The position numbers and the translations under genes are program-made. Positions 35,770-43,473 of a DNA stretch of 54,091 nt are shown here, piece by piece (the first letter of the stretch is position 1; each line of letters begins with the position of its first letter). Origin of the DNA: an uncultured Cetobacterium sp. (GTDB lineage: Bacteria > Fusobacteriota > Fusobacteriia > Fusobacteriales > Fusobacteriaceae); NCBI GenBank assembly GCA_949293295.1, contig CASFCG010000001.1, positions 1 through 54,091 of the forward strand, read 5' to 3'. The notes beneath the pieces are model-generated. The model searched no databases. It was not told where the DNA came from and saw only the letters and a list, made by a program, of their open reading frames with translations.

Positions 35770-37131
35770 TTACTTATACATTAAAAAAAGGGAGTATTGT
35801 TTGTTTTTATAAATCAATTCAGTTTTATTGGATAGCTCAGTTGCGTATTCATTTCTAGTAATGATAAATACTTGTGTTGGAAGTGACTCTATATTACTGA
35901 GTTCAACATTATTAACATCTCTTTTTATTTCAAGAGTGATGTTTTTAGCATCGTCAAATCTATAGCTATAGACGGCTTTACTTTCATTTTTTAAGATAGC
36001 TACTAAGTTTTTTAAAGTATAATTATTAGTATAATAGTTTATTCCCAAAGTAACTGTAATAACTACAAGAAAATTTAAAGATATAATTGAATAAAAAAAC
36101 AGTTTTTTTCTCTTTTTACAAAAAGTATCAATAAATTTTAAAGATATCAAGATAGCTGCTGGATATAGTGGTAGAAGATAAATATCTAATTTTCCGCTTA
36201 CCAGACTGAAAAAAAGTAGATTTGGAAAAAATAGTGCCAAAGAAAATAAAGTAAGAAAATCTAATTTTTTCAAATCCTTAGTTAGTTTGAAGATACCTAT
36301 AACAAAAAATGGTGTTAGAGGAAAAAAAGTCAATGGTAATTTTGAAATATAGAAGTAAAAAGGACGTATGTGTGCCTTTGATTTGACTACTCTTCCAAGT
36401 GTTTCTTGCCCTAAAAGAAGTTTTAGATACTCTTTACCCTCAGAATATTGTAAAATCATTCCAAACCAAGTTAATATACCAATCAAAATAATAGTTATTC
36501 CAAAAAGAATATGGACTTTTTTTATAAATTTAAAATTGTCCTCTAGGATAAGGAGGGTAAAAACAGTTAAAATAGGAATAACAAAACTAGCTCCACCTTT
36601 TATCAAAATTCCAATAGTAATAGATAGATAAAAAAGGAATATATATTTTAAACGTGTATTTTCATAATATTTTAAGAAATTATATATAGCTAGACTTATG
36701 AAAAAATTCATTAGAGTATCCATTCTTAGTACCATTGAAACCCCTAAAACAAAGGGAAAAGCAAGAAAAATAGACACAAAGATATATCCCATAAACTCAT
36801 TCCAATATTTTTTCACGATTTTAAACCAGATATATCCAGTTGCAAAGAGAGGGAAAATCCCTGTGGTTATCAATGAAATTGGATAAAAATATCTAGGAAT
36901 AAAACTTTTGATGGTTGAAAGTATCCAAAAATATATTGGCGGTTTATCAGGATAGAGTTCGTTAAAATATTTTAAAATAAAGTAGTTTTTAGTTTCTATC
37001 ATATTTTGGGTAACAACAAAATATTTAAGTTCGTTTTTTATATCTGGAAATCTAAAAAATGTCAATACTACTAGTAATATAAAATAACAAAAGAAAAAGA
37101 ACTTAACTCTTTTTTTTTGTAACTCATTCAT
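35770..37131 (-). CDS. ArnT-like membrane glycosyltransferase (GT39/GT83)
   Basis: 453 residues with a dozen or so hydrophobic helices and the first-loop motif YPDKPPIYFW (60-69), typical of ArnT/PMT enzymes. These take a sugar from undecaprenyl phosphate on the periplasmic face and put it on lipid A or another envelope acceptor. It is the last gene of a minus-strand operon that appears to make the sugar donor. The acceptor is inferred. Oddity: a run of nine A (37118-37110) at codons 5-8 just after the ATG, a possible slippage site. Confidence 0.82.
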   Translation of the reverse strand: MNELQKKRVKFFFFCYFILLVVLTFFRFPDIKNELKYFVVTQNMIETKNYFILKYFNELYPDKPPIYFWILSTIKSFIPRYFYPISLITTGIFPLFATGYIWFKIVKKYWNEFMGYIFVSIFLAFPFVLGVSMVLRMDTLMNFFISLAIYNFLKYYENTRLKYIFLFYLSITIGILIKGGASFVIPILTVFTLLILEDNFKFIKKVHILFGITIILIGILTWFGMILQYSEGKEYLKLLLGQETLGRVVKSKAHIRPFYFYISKLPLTFFPLTPFFVIGIFKLTKDLKKLDFLTLFSLALFFPNLLFFSLVSGKLDIYLLPLYPAAILISLKFIDTFCKKRKKLFFYSIISLNFLVVITVTLGINYYTNNYTLKNLVAILKNESKAVYSYRFDDAKNITLEIKRDVNNVELSNIESLPTQVFIITRNEYATELSNKTELIYKNKQYSLFLMYK

Positions 37132-37140
37132 TAATTTTTC

Positions 37141-38463
37141 CTACCTTTCTCCAACTGGAAAATATTTAAAATGTTTTTTTATTTCAGGATTTTCAACAAA
37201 AATATTTCTTAAATCGAAATAGAAACTATCTTTCATTCTATTTTTTAATGCTATAATATCCATTTTCTTGAATAAATCCCATTCTGTGACTAGAACAATT
37301 CCCTCTATATCAGTAGTTGTTTCAATTTCATTTTCACAAAATATTACAGAGTCAGATAGTGAATTGAGTCTAATTTTTCCCTCGTCAATCCCTTTAGGAC
37401 AAAAAGTTTTCACTTTTCCTCCATATTTTACGATTCCTTTTATAATATCTAAGCTTGGTGCTTCACGGACATCATCTGTCTCAGGTTTAAATGAAAGTCC
37501 AAGGACAGCAAGTGTTTTTCCGGAAAGATTTCCCATATTGGAAACTATTTTTTCTATCATTCTACTTTTTTGTTTTTCATTGGCAGAGATAGCAGCAGAT
37601 ATAATTGATAACTCCTCTTCATAAGTTTTAGCTAGATTAATAATTGCTTTAGTATCCTTTGGAAAACACGAGCCTCCAAATCCAGCTCCACACTGTAAAA
37701 AATCAGGAGATATTCTTTTATCTAGTCCCATAGCAAAGGCAACTTTTCTTGTGTTTGCTCCAATTTTTTCAGCTAGACTAGAAAGCTCGTTTATAAAGGA
37801 AATCTTCACTGCCAAAAATGAGTTAGAGGCATATTTTATTAGTTCTGCAGTTTTTCTATCAGTTGAAACAACAGGAATATTTTTTGTAATAAAAGGTAAA
37901 TAAAGATTTTTCATCTGTTCTATAGCTTTTATATCCTCTCCACCTATAATAATTCTATCTGGTTGTAGAGAGTCTTTGACTGCTCTTCCCTCTCTCAAAA
38001 ACTCAGGATTAGAAATTACCGAAAAATTGATTGAAACACCTCGCAATTTAAGCTCTTGAGCTATAATACTCTCAACTTTGTCTCCAGTCCCGACTGGAAC
38101 GGTAGATTTTATAACTATAATCTTAGAGGTAGTTATATTTTCACCAATTAATTTTGCAATATCTAAAACTGCATTTAAATCAGCACTTCCATCCTCTAGT
38201 GGAGGCGTTCCAACAGCGATAAAAATCACTTCTGACTCTTTAACTCCCTTTATAATATCGGTAGAAAAGCTAAGATTTTTATTTTTAAAATTTTTTTGAA
38301 TAATCTCCTTTAAATCAGGCTCATAGATTGGTAAAATAGATTTTTTTAAGTTATCTATTTTATTTTTATCAATATCCAAGCAAGTAACATTATATCCAAA
38401 ATCACTTAGAATAGTTCCATGAACTAGACCGACATATCCGGTTCCAACAACAGCAATATTCAT
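37141..38463 (-). CDS. ugd: UDP-glucose 6-dehydrogenase
   Basis: Oxidises UDP-glucose to UDP-glucuronate with two NAD+. The 440-residue protein begins with the Rossmann signature VVGTGYVGLVHG, and has the catalytic cysteine C266 in GFGGSCFPKD, the conserved lysine K210 in ELIKYASNSFLA and the C-terminal VLGLSFKPETDDVREAPS block. ATG at 38463 directly follows the epimerase stop; GGAGG lies in the end of that gene. Its product is the natural substrate of the epimerase encoded just upstream. Confidence 0.95.
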   Translation of the reverse strand: MNIAVVGTGYVGLVHGTILSDFGYNVTCLDIDKNKIDNLKKSILPIYEPDLKEIIQKNFKNKNLSFSTDIIKGVKESEVIFIAVGTPPLEDGSADLNAVLDIAKLIGENITTSKIIVIKSTVPVGTGDKVESIIAQELKLRGVSINFSVISNPEFLREGRAVKDSLQPDRIIIGGEDIKAIEQMKNLYLPFITKNIPVVSTDRKTAELIKYASNSFLAVKISFINELSSLAEKIGANTRKVAFAMGLDKRISPDFLQCGAGFGGSCFPKDTKAIINLAKTYEEELSIISAAISANEKQKSRMIEKIVSNMGNLSGKTLAVLGLSFKPETDDVREAPSLDIIKGIVKYGGKVKTFCPKGIDEGKIRLNSLSDSVIFCENEIETTTDIEGIVLVTEWDLFKKMDIIALKNRMKDSFYFDLRNIFVENPEIKKHFKYFPVGER

Positions 38464-39501
38464 CTATTTTTCCTCCAAATACCAGTTTATAAATTTATCT
38501 ATTCCACTGTAAAAATCAGTTTTAGGGCTATAGTTTAACAATTTTTTAGCTTTGGTTATATCAGCAAAAGTCCTCTTTACATCTCCCGGTTGTTGCGGGA
38601 GTTTATCAATTATAGCTTTCTTTTTTAATGATTTTTCAATAGCTTTAACCATTTCATTTAAAGAGATTGCGTTTCTTCCACCTATATTTATGATTTCATA
38701 TACATTTTTATTTTTAATTAGATATTCAACTGATTTTACAATTCCATCAACAATATCCTCAATATAAGTGTAATCTCGATAGGTATTTCCATCTCCAAAG
38801 AGAGGTATTGGTTCACTGTTTAAAATTTTGTTAGTAAACTTGTGAATAGCTAAGTCCGGACGTTGTCTAGGTCCGAATACAGTGAAAAATCTTAATTGAA
38901 CAGTGTCTATTTTATAAAGAGAATAATATATATGCCCAAAAAGCTCACAAGATTTTTTACTTCCAGCATATGGGGAGATAGGGAAATCTACAATATCACT
39001 CTCTTTAAAAGGAATATTAATATTATTTCCATAAACAGAGCTTGAAGATGCTTGAATAAACTTAGTAACACCATATTTTTTACAACACTCTAAAAGATGT
39101 AGATATCCTCCAACATTTACTTTTTCATATTCTAATGAATTGTCTAAAGATGGACGTACTCCAGCTAATCCAGCTAAATTTATTACCATATCAATAGAAA
39201 AGTTTTGGAAAATCTCATCTATGCTATTAAAATCTCTTAAATCACAATATTTTAAAATAAACCTATCTGATTTTAAATTTTTTAAAAGAGACTCAATCTT
39301 TTTCTCTCTATTCTTTTGTGAAAGTATCTCTGGAAGAAGCTCAAGTTGTCCGGTAATAGTCAAGATATTTTTAATCTTTATATCTTCAGAATAAAAATTA
39401 TGAAAATTATCAATTCCAATGATAAAATTTCCCTCTTTTATAAGTGCTTCAACAAGATGAGAACCTATAAATCCAGCAGCACCAGTAACAATAATATTCA
39501 T
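38464..39501 (-). CDS. NAD-dependent epimerase, probably UDP-glucuronate 4-epimerase
   Basis: Extended short-chain dehydrogenase, 345 residues. The NAD loop is GAAGFIGSH (7-15) and the catalytic YxxxK is Y178/K182 in SPYAGSKKSCE. FTVFGPRQRPDLAIHKF is characteristic of UDP-glucuronate 4-epimerases (LpsL/CapI type), which convert UDP-GlcA to UDP-GalA. Location beside ugd supports that substrate. Alternatives are UDP-glucose or UDP-GlcNAc epimerase. The ribosome-binding site AAGAGGTG is clear. Confidence 0.82.
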   Translation of the reverse strand: MNIIVTGAAGFIGSHLVEALIKEGNFIIGIDNFHNFYSEDIKIKNILTITGQLELLPEILSQKNREKKIESLLKNLKSDRFILKYCDLRDFNSIDEIFQNFSIDMVINLAGLAGVRPSLDNSLEYEKVNVGGYLHLLECCKKYGVTKFIQASSSSVYGNNINIPFKESDIVDFPISPYAGSKKSCELFGHIYYSLYKIDTVQLRFFTVFGPRQRPDLAIHKFTNKILNSEPIPLFGDGNTYRDYTYIEDIVDGIVKSVEYLIKNKNVYEIINIGGRNAISLNEMVKAIEKSLKKKAIIDKLPQQPGDVKRTFADITKAKKLLNYSPKTDFYSGIDKFINWYLEEK

Positions 39502-39504
39502 AAA

Positions 39505-39765
39505 TCACCTCTTAAATTTGATAAAATATATATTTCTTGAGTAAATAAAAACTCCAGGAAGTTGTCCCATAATAAAAATAGGGTCTTTTTTGTAAATAGA
39601 ATAGGTTAACAGAAAAATACTTCCAAATAGACTAAAAATCCAAAAGGAAAAAGGAATTATACTTTTTTTTGCCTTTTCTGAGGCAATCCATTGGATAAAA
39701 AATCTTGAAAAGAAAAAAAGTTGTCCAATAAAACCAATAATAACAAAAATATTTAGTTGTTTCAT
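39505..39765 (-). CDS. Small membrane protein with LAB_N (lipid A biosynthesis N-terminal) domain
   Basis: 86 residues, three membrane helices. The pattern G-x-x-GQLFFFSRFFIQWIASE, then S-x-IPFSFWIFSLFGS and a final DPIFIMGQLPG matches the LAB_N domain found at the N-terminus of some LpxB proteins and as stand-alone proteins beside GT2 enzymes. Its role is not established. A flippase or partner role for undecaprenyl-linked sugar, like ArnE/ArnF, is my inference from its place between the GT2 and the sugar genes. ATG at 39765 overlaps the GT2 stop by one base; a GTG one codon upstream is too close to AAGGAGG. Confidence 0.78.
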   Translation of the reverse strand: MKQLNIFVIIGFIGQLFFFSRFFIQWIASEKAKKSIIPFSFWIFSLFGSIFLLTYSIYKKDPIFIMGQLPGVFIYSRNIYFIKFKR

Positions 39766-40469
39766 CACTCCTCCTTGATTTTATAGGTAAAAACTCTTTT
39801 TTTTATCCAACGAACTGCAAAAACATCAAAAAAAGCTGTGAATCCTCTTCCAAAAACTTTATATTTTGATACTCCATAAACTCTATCAAAATGTTTAACA
39901 GGAACTTCAATAACTTTAAATCCCATGTATTTAGCCAATGTGGGTAAAAATCTGTGCATTCCGTTAAAAAGTTTATAGGATTTTACAACCTCTTTTTTTA
40001 TAAGTTTTAACGGGCAACCAGTATCTTTTATATTATCTCCAGTTATAAAATTTCTAAATCCATTTCCAATTTTAGAAGCTAAATCTCTTTTTAATCCATC
40101 TGAACGCTTTATACGACACCCATTAACAAAATCATACTCAGGAATATATTTAATCAGCTCAGTAACATCATTTGGGTCTGTTTGTAAATCTCCATCCATG
40201 AGGAGAATTAAATCGCCAGTTGCTTTTTTAAAGCCAAGGTCAATAGCGGCGGATTGTCCAGAATTTTCAAGGATATGAAAAACTTTTGTAAAACTATTTG
40301 ATAATTTAATTTTCTCAAGAAGTTCATAGCTTCCGTCAGTGCTTCCATCATTCACAAAGATAATTTCATAGGTTTTAAAACTATTTTTTAAGGTTTTTGT
40401 AACCTCATCCAAAAGATATGGAAGATTTTCAAGTTCATTATATATTGGAATAACCACTGAAATTTCCAT
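39765..40469 (-). CDS. GT2 glycosyltransferase, polyprenyl-phosphate sugar transferase-like
   Basis: 234 residues of the DPM1/ArnC type: VVIPIYNELENLP near the start, VNDGSTDGS (39-47) and the metal-binding DGDLQTDP (92-99). It lacks the C-terminal membrane helices of ArnC, like the soluble DPM1 form. It probably transfers the uronic acid (or a derivative) from UDP to undecaprenyl phosphate on the cytoplasmic face. First gene of the five-gene operon, preceded by GGAGGTG and by a promoter region shared with the divergent two-component system. Confidence 0.87.
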   Translation of the reverse strand: MEISVVIPIYNELENLPYLLDEVTKTLKNSFKTYEIIFVNDGSTDGSYELLEKIKLSNSFTKVFHILENSGQSAAIDLGFKKATGDLILLMDGDLQTDPNDVTELIKYIPEYDFVNGCRIKRSDGLKRDLASKIGNGFRNFITGDNIKDTGCPLKLIKKEVVKSYKLFNGMHRFLPTLAKYMGFKVIEVPVKHFDRVYGVSKYKVFGRGFTAFFDVFAVRWIKKRVFTYKIKEE

Positions 40470-40499
40470 AAATTCACCTCCATTATTACTTCAAAATGG

Positions 40500-40505
40500 A
40501 GTATA
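40500..40505 (-). promoter_or_regulatory. Predicted -10 of the envelope-decoration operon
   Basis: TATACT on the minus strand (40505-40500), about 30 nt before the GT2 ATG at 40469. There is no good -35 at 16-18 bp. Instead the 11-bp repeat array begins 11 bp upstream, suggesting an activator-dependent promoter. Confidence 0.5.
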
Positions 40506-40514
40506 AACAAAAAA

Positions 40515-40547
40515 AGTAAATTTTTGGTAAATTTTTATTAAATTTTT
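40515..40547. promoter_or_regulatory. Three tandem direct repeats at 11-bp period: candidate response-regulator box
   Basis: TAAATTTTT occurs three times exactly, at 40517-40525, 40528-40536 and 40539-40547, i.e. every 11 bp (about one helical turn). OmpR/PhoB/PmrA-family regulators bind such head-to-tail half-sites. The array lies midway between the two divergent genes and abuts the -10 elements of both (11 bp from one, 12 bp from the other), in the place of the -35 boxes. The adjacent response regulator is the obvious candidate ligand. Confidence 0.6.
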
Positions 40548-40559
40548 ACTTTTTAGCAG

Positions 40560-40565
40560 TATAAT
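40560..40565 (+). promoter_or_regulatory. Predicted -10 of the two-component operon
   Basis: Consensus TATAAT, 31 nt before the TTG start at 40597. No recognisable -35 at 16-18 bp; the last 11-bp repeat ends 12 bp upstream, so autoregulation by the encoded response regulator is plausible. Confidence 0.55.
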
Positions 40566-40596
40566 TTGTTTATAAATTGGAATAGAGGTGGTTACT

Positions 40597-41292
40597 TTGA
40601 GAAAAAATATACTAATAATTGAAGATGAAGAAAGAATTAGACGTTATTTAGAATTAGAATTATCTCATGAGGGATTTAATGTAATTTTGGCGGAAGATGG
40701 AGAAAAAGGAGTTGAATTATTCAGAAAAAATAGTTGTTCTCTAATTTTATTGGATTTGATGTTACCAAAAATGGATGGGAGAACAGTTTGTAAAAAGATT
40801 AGGGAGGAATCAGATATTCCAGTAATTGTAATATCTGCTAAAGATGAGATAAGTGGTAAGGTTCAGTTGTTGGATTTGGGAGCAGATGATTATATTACAA
40901 AACCGTTCGTAATAGAAGAATTACTGGCTAGAATTAGAGTAATATTTAGGAATAAAAAAGAGTTTGGAAATAAAAAAATATTGAATTTTGGTAAGATTTC
41001 ACTTGATTTAAATTTAAAAATTGTATATTCAAATGAGAAGAAAATCTCATTAACAAAGACGGAATATAATCTTTTGTATTATTTTATGATAAATAAAAAT
41101 ATAGTTTTAAGTAGAGAGAAAATTTTGGAGAATGTGTGGGGATATGATTATTTTGGGGATGGAAAAATAATAGACATGTATGTTAAAGCGTTGAGAAAAA
41201 AAATAGACCCCACAGGGAAATATATTAAAACGGTAAGAGGATTTGGATATATTTTAAAGAAAGGAGAAGAGAATGAAAAGTTTAAAAAGTGA
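40597..41292 (+). CDS. OmpR-family response regulator
   Basis: 231 residues: receiver domain with acidic pocket E9-D10, phospho-acceptor D53 in LLLDLMLPKMDG and the conserved lysine in DDYITKPF, then a winged-helix output domain with LTKTEYNLLYYFM and VKALRKKID...TVRGFGYILKK. The start is taken as TTG at 40597 with GAGGTGG about 6 nt upstream; a GTG at 40588 overlaps that site. It is paired with the following histidine kinase and divergent from the envelope-decoration operon, which it probably controls through the 11-bp repeats. Confidence 0.93.
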   Translation: MRKNILIIEDEERIRRYLELELSHEGFNVILAEDGEKGVELFRKNSCSLILLDLMLPKMDGRTVCKKIREESDIPVIVISAKDEISGKVQLLDLGADDYITKPFVIEELLARIRVIFRNKKEFGNKKILNFGKISLDLNLKIVYSNEKKISLTKTEYNLLYYFMINKNIVLSREKILENVWGYDYFGDGKIIDMYVKALRKKIDPTGKYIKTVRGFGYILKKGEENEKFKK

Positions 41293-42619
41293 ATTAAAAA
41301 GTTTATTTTTTAAAATAATAGTTGCTTTTATTTTAACCTATCTTGTATCAATATTAATGGTTGGAAAATATATGATAAACAATGCAAAAAAAGAGTTGAG
41401 AAATGGAATGAATTTTTTAATTTATGAGATAACAGAGGAACTTTACCCGAAAAATATTGATATTTTTAAAAATAAAAACATCATAAATGAGATGATTAGA
41501 AAAGAAAATCAAACGTTAAATGAATTGAAAATTCTTATAAAATATAAGGATGAGATATATGATGAAAATGTAGATAAAAAATTGCTAAAAATAGCTGTAG
41601 ATGATAAAGTCAAAAATGAAAATTTTTATGATTATATGATTTTAAAAAAGAGTTGTGTAGTTGGTGAAAGTAAAGAGAAGTATACAATCTATTTAGCAAA
41701 AAACTTGATAGAAGAGAAAACATTATTCTTGAAAATATCATTAATATTTTTTACAGGGATATTAATCACAGTAATAATTTTAATAGTAGGAACAAAAATA
41801 TTTTTTAATAGATTAAAATCGGAATTGGAAATATTTGAAAAAGGGAATGTAAACATCTCTTTAGAAAATTTGGAGACTATAAGATTATCTACTCAGTTTA
41901 TTGAGTTTAAGAATATTATACACTCATATAATGATATGATAGAGCGTTTAGATTATCAGAATAAGAAACAAGTTGATTTTGTGAATAATGCTTCACATGA
42001 ACTTAGAACACCAATATTTATAATTGGTGGTTATATTGATATGATAAAGCGTTGGGGGAAGCAGGATAAAAAAGTATTTGAAGAGGCGTTGATATCAATA
42101 GAAAGTGAAATAAAGAATATGAGTCAATTAATTGATAAAATTTTTTTCTTGGCTAGAGATAAAAGTGTAAAAGTAGTCAAAACAGAAGTTGAGCTTTCAA
42201 ATATTATAATGGAGTGCCTATCAGCTCTAAAAATAAAATATAAGAGTGCAAAAATTGTTTTTATTCCAGAATACATGATTATTAATACTGATGAAGAACT
42301 TATAAAAGTTTTAATAAATAATCTTTTGGAAAATGCTATGAAATATGGAGCAGATAAACCTATAGAAATAGTTTTGAGGGAAAAAGAAAAAGTAGAGTTG
42401 ATAATAAAAGATAATGGAATAGGAATGAACGAAGAGAGCTTGGAACGTATATATGAGAGATTTTACAGGGCTGAAAATTCAAGAAATAAGAGATATGGGG
42501 GTTATGGATTAGGGATGTCCATTGTAAAGGAAGTAGTGAAAGTTTTGAAAATAGATATAGAGATAAAAAGCGAATTTGGAAAAGGAACAGAGGTAAAATT
42601 GGGATTCAATGTAAATTAA
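41273..42619 (+). CDS. Sensor histidine kinase
   Basis: 448 residues. Two membrane helices (about 11-31 and 153-174) frame a roughly 120-residue extracytoplasmic sensor domain of unknown ligand. Next come a HAMP-like linker, HisKA with the phospho-accepting H242 in NNASHELRTP, and a HATPase_c domain with N box LLENAMKYG, G1 DNGIGM and the YGGYGLGMSIV lid. It overlaps the response regulator gene by 20 bp, with AAGGAGAAG just before the ATG. PmrB/PhoQ-like roles are suggested by context only. Confidence 0.93.
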   Translation: MKSLKSELKSLFFKIIVAFILTYLVSILMVGKYMINNAKKELRNGMNFLIYEITEELYPKNIDIFKNKNIINEMIRKENQTLNELKILIKYKDEIYDENVDKKLLKIAVDDKVKNENFYDYMILKKSCVVGESKEKYTIYLAKNLIEEKTLFLKISLIFFTGILITVIILIVGTKIFFNRLKSELEIFEKGNVNISLENLETIRLSTQFIEFKNIIHSYNDMIERLDYQNKKQVDFVNNASHELRTPIFIIGGYIDMIKRWGKQDKKVFEEALISIESEIKNMSQLIDKIFFLARDKSVKVVKTEVELSNIIMECLSALKIKYKSAKIVFIPEYMIINTDEELIKVLINNLLENAMKYGADKPIEIVLREKEKVELIIKDNGIGMNEESLERIYERFYRAENSRNKRYGGYGLGMSIVKEVVKVLKIDIEIKSEFGKGTEVKLGFNVN

Positions 42620-42678
42620 AAAATAGAGAGATAATAGATTTTTTTTGACTGATTTTGAAGAAAAAAGAAAGAAAATGA

Positions 42679-42707
42679 TTGAAAAAATATAATTAACATG
42701 ATAAGAT
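42679..42707 (+). promoter_or_regulatory. Predicted promoter of the fructose operon
   Basis: -35 TTGAAA (42679-42684), 17-bp spacer ending in TGA, -10 TAAGAT (42702-42707): extended -10 form. Predicted start near 42714, only about 19 nt before the fruR ATG. Confidence 0.6.
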
Positions 42708-42720
42708 TAATCTGATTATA
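42697..42720. promoter_or_regulatory. Candidate FruR operator overlapping the -10 box
   Basis: Perfect 10-bp palindrome AGATTAATCT (42704-42713), embedded in a 24-bp imperfect inverted repeat (9 of 12 positions matching per arm). It covers the -10 and the likely start site, where binding would block RNA polymerase. Autorepression by the DeoR-type regulator encoded next is inferred. Confidence 0.4.
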
Positions 42721-42732
42721 AGAGGTGATTTG

Positions 42733-43473
42733 ATGTTAAATGTAGAACGTGAAAGCATGATTTTAAAATTTTTAAAAGAGAAAGAAAGTATAAAGATTAC
42801 AGAAATAGTAACATTATTAGGTATATCAGAAGCAACAGCTAGACGTGATTTAATTTCAATGGAAAAAAGAGGATTATTAAAGCGGGTTCATGGAGGAGCT
42901 ATATTAAACACAGTAAATGGAGTTGTAGAGGATTTCAATATCCAATATAGAAAAAAATTGAATTGGACAGAAAAGGAAAAAATAGCTAAATTTGCATCAA
43001 AATATGTAAAACCTAATACGACAATTTTTATTGATGCTGGAACATCGACGTTAGCTATGATTAAGTATTTAAAAAATAAGAGTATAAAAGTGGTTACAAA
43101 TGGTTTAAATTTGATTGAGGAACTTTCAAAATATTCTATAGAAACATATTTGATAGGTGGAAAGATAAAGAATAAGACAAGCTGTATCGTAGGATTTTCT
43201 GCTGTAGAATATGTAAAACAGTTTAATTTTGATATGGCATTTATGGGAGCAAATGCTTTTGACTTGGAGGGATATAGTACGCCAGACCCAGAAGAAGCTA
43301 TGATAAAAAAGGCGGTTGTTGAACGAAGTGAAAGGATATTTTTTCTATGTGATAGTTCAAAAGCGGATAAGAAAAGTTTTGTGTACTTTTCTTCTCTTCT
43401 GAGTGGGCACTTAATTACGGATAAAAAATTAATGAGTAAATATAATAAAATTAATGTGGAGGTTGCAAAATGA
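42733..43473 (+). CDS. DeoR-family transcriptional regulator of fructose genes
   Basis: 246 residues: N-terminal winged helix-turn-helix with VTLLGISEATARRDLISMEKRG, the DeoR signature, ending in LLKRVHGGAI, followed by a sugar-phosphate-binding DeoRC domain (FIDAGTSTLAM and CDSSKADKKSF). The family member in fructose operons usually represses them until fructose-1-phosphate binds. The start is ATG at 42733 after AGAGGTGA; a TTG one codon upstream is less likely. fruK overlaps by 4 bp. Confidence 0.92.
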   Translation: MLNVERESMILKFLKEKESIKITEIVTLLGISEATARRDLISMEKRGLLKRVHGGAILNTVNGVVEDFNIQYRKKLNWTEKEKIAKFASKYVKPNTTIFIDAGTSTLAMIKYLKNKSIKVVTNGLNLIEELSKYSIETYLIGGKIKNKTSCIVGFSAVEYVKQFNFDMAFMGANAFDLEGYSTPDPEEAMIKKAVVERSERIFFLCDSSKADKKSFVYFSSLLSGHLITDKKLMSKYNKINVEVAK

